This document shows, piece by piece, positions 63,164 through 64,000 of a stretch of 64,000 nucleotides of DNA. Source of the DNA: Calothrix sp. C42_A2020_038 (GTDB taxonomy: Bacteria > Cyanobacteriota > Cyanobacteriia > Cyanobacteriales > Nostocaceae); contig JACYLQ010000018.1 in the NCBI GenBank assembly GCA_015272395.1, forward strand, positions 1 through 64,000, in the 5' to 3' direction. The position numbers and the translations under genes were made by a program. The notes beneath the pieces were generated by a model. It had not been told where the DNA came from. It made no database searches and saw only the letters and a program-made list of their open reading frames with translations. Position 1 is the stretch's first letter, and every line of letters starts with the position of its first letter.

Positions 63164-63248
63164 AGCGTTCGAGAAGAAGGATGATTTTGTGCTGACTGCC
63201 TTCCAAATAAATCTGTCAGGTAGTCAGCTTGTATCCCTTTATTTTTGG

Positions 63249-64000
63249 TTAAATTCCCAGTCTTTGATACACTTCATCTAAATGTTGAAGATGGTGCTGC
63301 GGATTGAAACAAGCTTCGATTTCTTGAGGCGATAATTTCTCTTTTACCCGCGCGTCTTTACTAATTAAATCACGAAAGTTACCGTCAAGTTTATTCCATG
63401 CAGTATGAGCATTTTCTTGTACTATTTTATACGCTTCTTCCCGCTTCACACCTTTCTCAACTAATGTCAGCATTACTCTTTGACTAAATACAACTCCCCC
63501 ATAGCAATTCATATTTCTTGCCATATTATCGGGATAAACTAACAGATTTTTGACTAAGTCTGTGATTTCAGTTAGCATAAAATGTGTTAAAATACACGCA
63601 TCCGGTAACATGACTCGCTCGACTGAACTGTGGGAAATGTCACGTTCATGCCAAAGAGCTACGTTCTCCACTGCTGCAACTGCATAGCTGCGAACCATAC
63701 GGGCCATTCCTGTTAAACGTTCAGACCGGATCGGGTTACGCTTGTGTGGCATTGCCGAAGAACCCTTTTGTCCTTTAGAAAAGTATTCTTCAACTTCGAG
63801 GACATCAGTTTTTTGCAAGTTACGAATTTCAACTGCAAACCGTTCAATTGAAGCTGCAAGTAATGCTAGTTGCTGCACATACTCTGCATGGACATCGCGC
63901 GATACTACTTGTGTTGATGCTGTATCTGGCTTTAGACCCAGTTTCTCACATGCTAACGCTTCTACGCGCGGCTCAATATTTGCATAAGTTCCAACGGCGC
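63249..64000 (-). CDS. purB: Adenylosuccinate lyase, C-terminal part (runs off the window)
   Basis: The frame is open from the window edge to the stop at 63249, at least 250 residues; the N-terminus is outside. The family signature SSAMPHKRNPIRSE is present, with the catalytic serine loop just before it. It catalyses two steps of purine synthesis (SAICAR to AICAR, adenylosuccinate to AMP). The downstream 370 bp hold the MITE-like element. Confidence 0.95.
   Translation of the reverse strand, partial: AVGTYANIEPRVEALACEKLGLKPDTASTQVVSRDVHAEYVQQLALLAASIERFAVEIRNLQKTDVLEVEEYFSKGQKGSSAMPHKRNPIRSERLTGMARMVRSYAVAAVENVALWHERDISHSSVERVMLPDACILTHFMLTEITDLVKNLLVYPDNMARNMNCYGGVVFSQRVMLTLVEKGVKREEAYKIVQENAHTAWNKLDGNFRDLISKDARVKEKLSPQEIEACFNPQHHLQHLDEVYQRLGI

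Noticed and set aside
1-64000. CRISPR arrays, rRNA and intact insertion sequences
   Set aside because: No regularly spaced direct repeats of 25-40 bp, no rRNA-like sequence and no full transposase were seen; repeats present are inverted or short tandem heptamers.

Overview
The window is a stretch of chromosome from a filamentous, most likely heterocyst-forming (Nostocales) cyanobacterium. Supporting genes are the phycobilisome linkers CpcL and CpcG, an S-type bilin lyase, two NblA proteins, an allophycocyanin alpha paralog, cytochrome b6f subunit PetN, a high-light-inducible protein, and separate homologs of both halves of the orange carotenoid protein. The DNA is AT-rich and intergenic regions are crowded with short inverted repeats. 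The usual cyanobacterial palindrome HIP1 (GCGATCGC) was not seen, while GGCGCC occurs about 64 times. No rRNA, tRNA, CRISPR array or intact insertion sequence was recognised. Genus cannot be decided from the window.

Layout. 0-6 kb: Mg2+ P-type ATPase mgtA with a tiny membrane protein on one side and a small helical protein on the other, then 2.3 kb without a clear gene. 5.8-12.3 kb: ispG, a C-terminal processing protease, a lipoprotein methyltransferase, an amino-acid permease, an HxlR regulator and small unknowns. 12.8-17 kb: helical carotenoid protein, a catalase-like protein and an MFS exporter, mixed with pseudogenes (SDR, Uma2) and a duplicated piece of the MFS gene. 17.4-23.6 kb: Hlip, an orphan OpuCA-type ATPase, a double-glycine leader peptide, glycogen synthase, an SDR, a ROK glucokinase and a creatininase-family protein.

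23.7-33 kb is a stress island: universal stress protein plus Acg-like nitroreductase, a NACHT STAND protein, a fasciclin protein, small proteins, NblA, an ApcA paralog and an OmpR regulator fused in frame to Hsp20. A promoter-like block of about 60 bp, with two CCTCA boxes 11 bp apart, precedes two of these genes, and its core lies inside the regulator-Hsp20 linker. 33-39 kb: a TnpB relic, a PuuE-like deacetylase with an AllA-like enzyme, and pstSCAB with a Pho box. 39.8-43.4 kb: phycobilisome turnover and assembly genes (nblA, S-type lyase, an HEYTH protein, membrane-anchored cpcL, cpcG). 43.5-49.1 kb: an iron-regulated flavoprotein behind a Fur box, then a two-gene unit of an AAA-type ATPase and a TPR-nSTAND membrane protein. 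49.6-64 kb: OCP C-terminal-domain homolog, DUF2808 protein, ExbB, L,D-transpeptidase, MazEF, ClpB, petN with a small partner gene, MltA-type lytic transglycosylase, FeS photolyase-like protein, a cytosolic papain-like protease with an acidic tail, a Coq4-like protein, a DUF4126 protein, a MITE-like element and the 3' part of purB.

The most unusual items are the regulator-Hsp20 fusion with a promoter buried in its linker, the shared promoter block, the AAA/nSTAND pair, the GGCGCC palindrome excess, and repeat families that have altered coding sequences.
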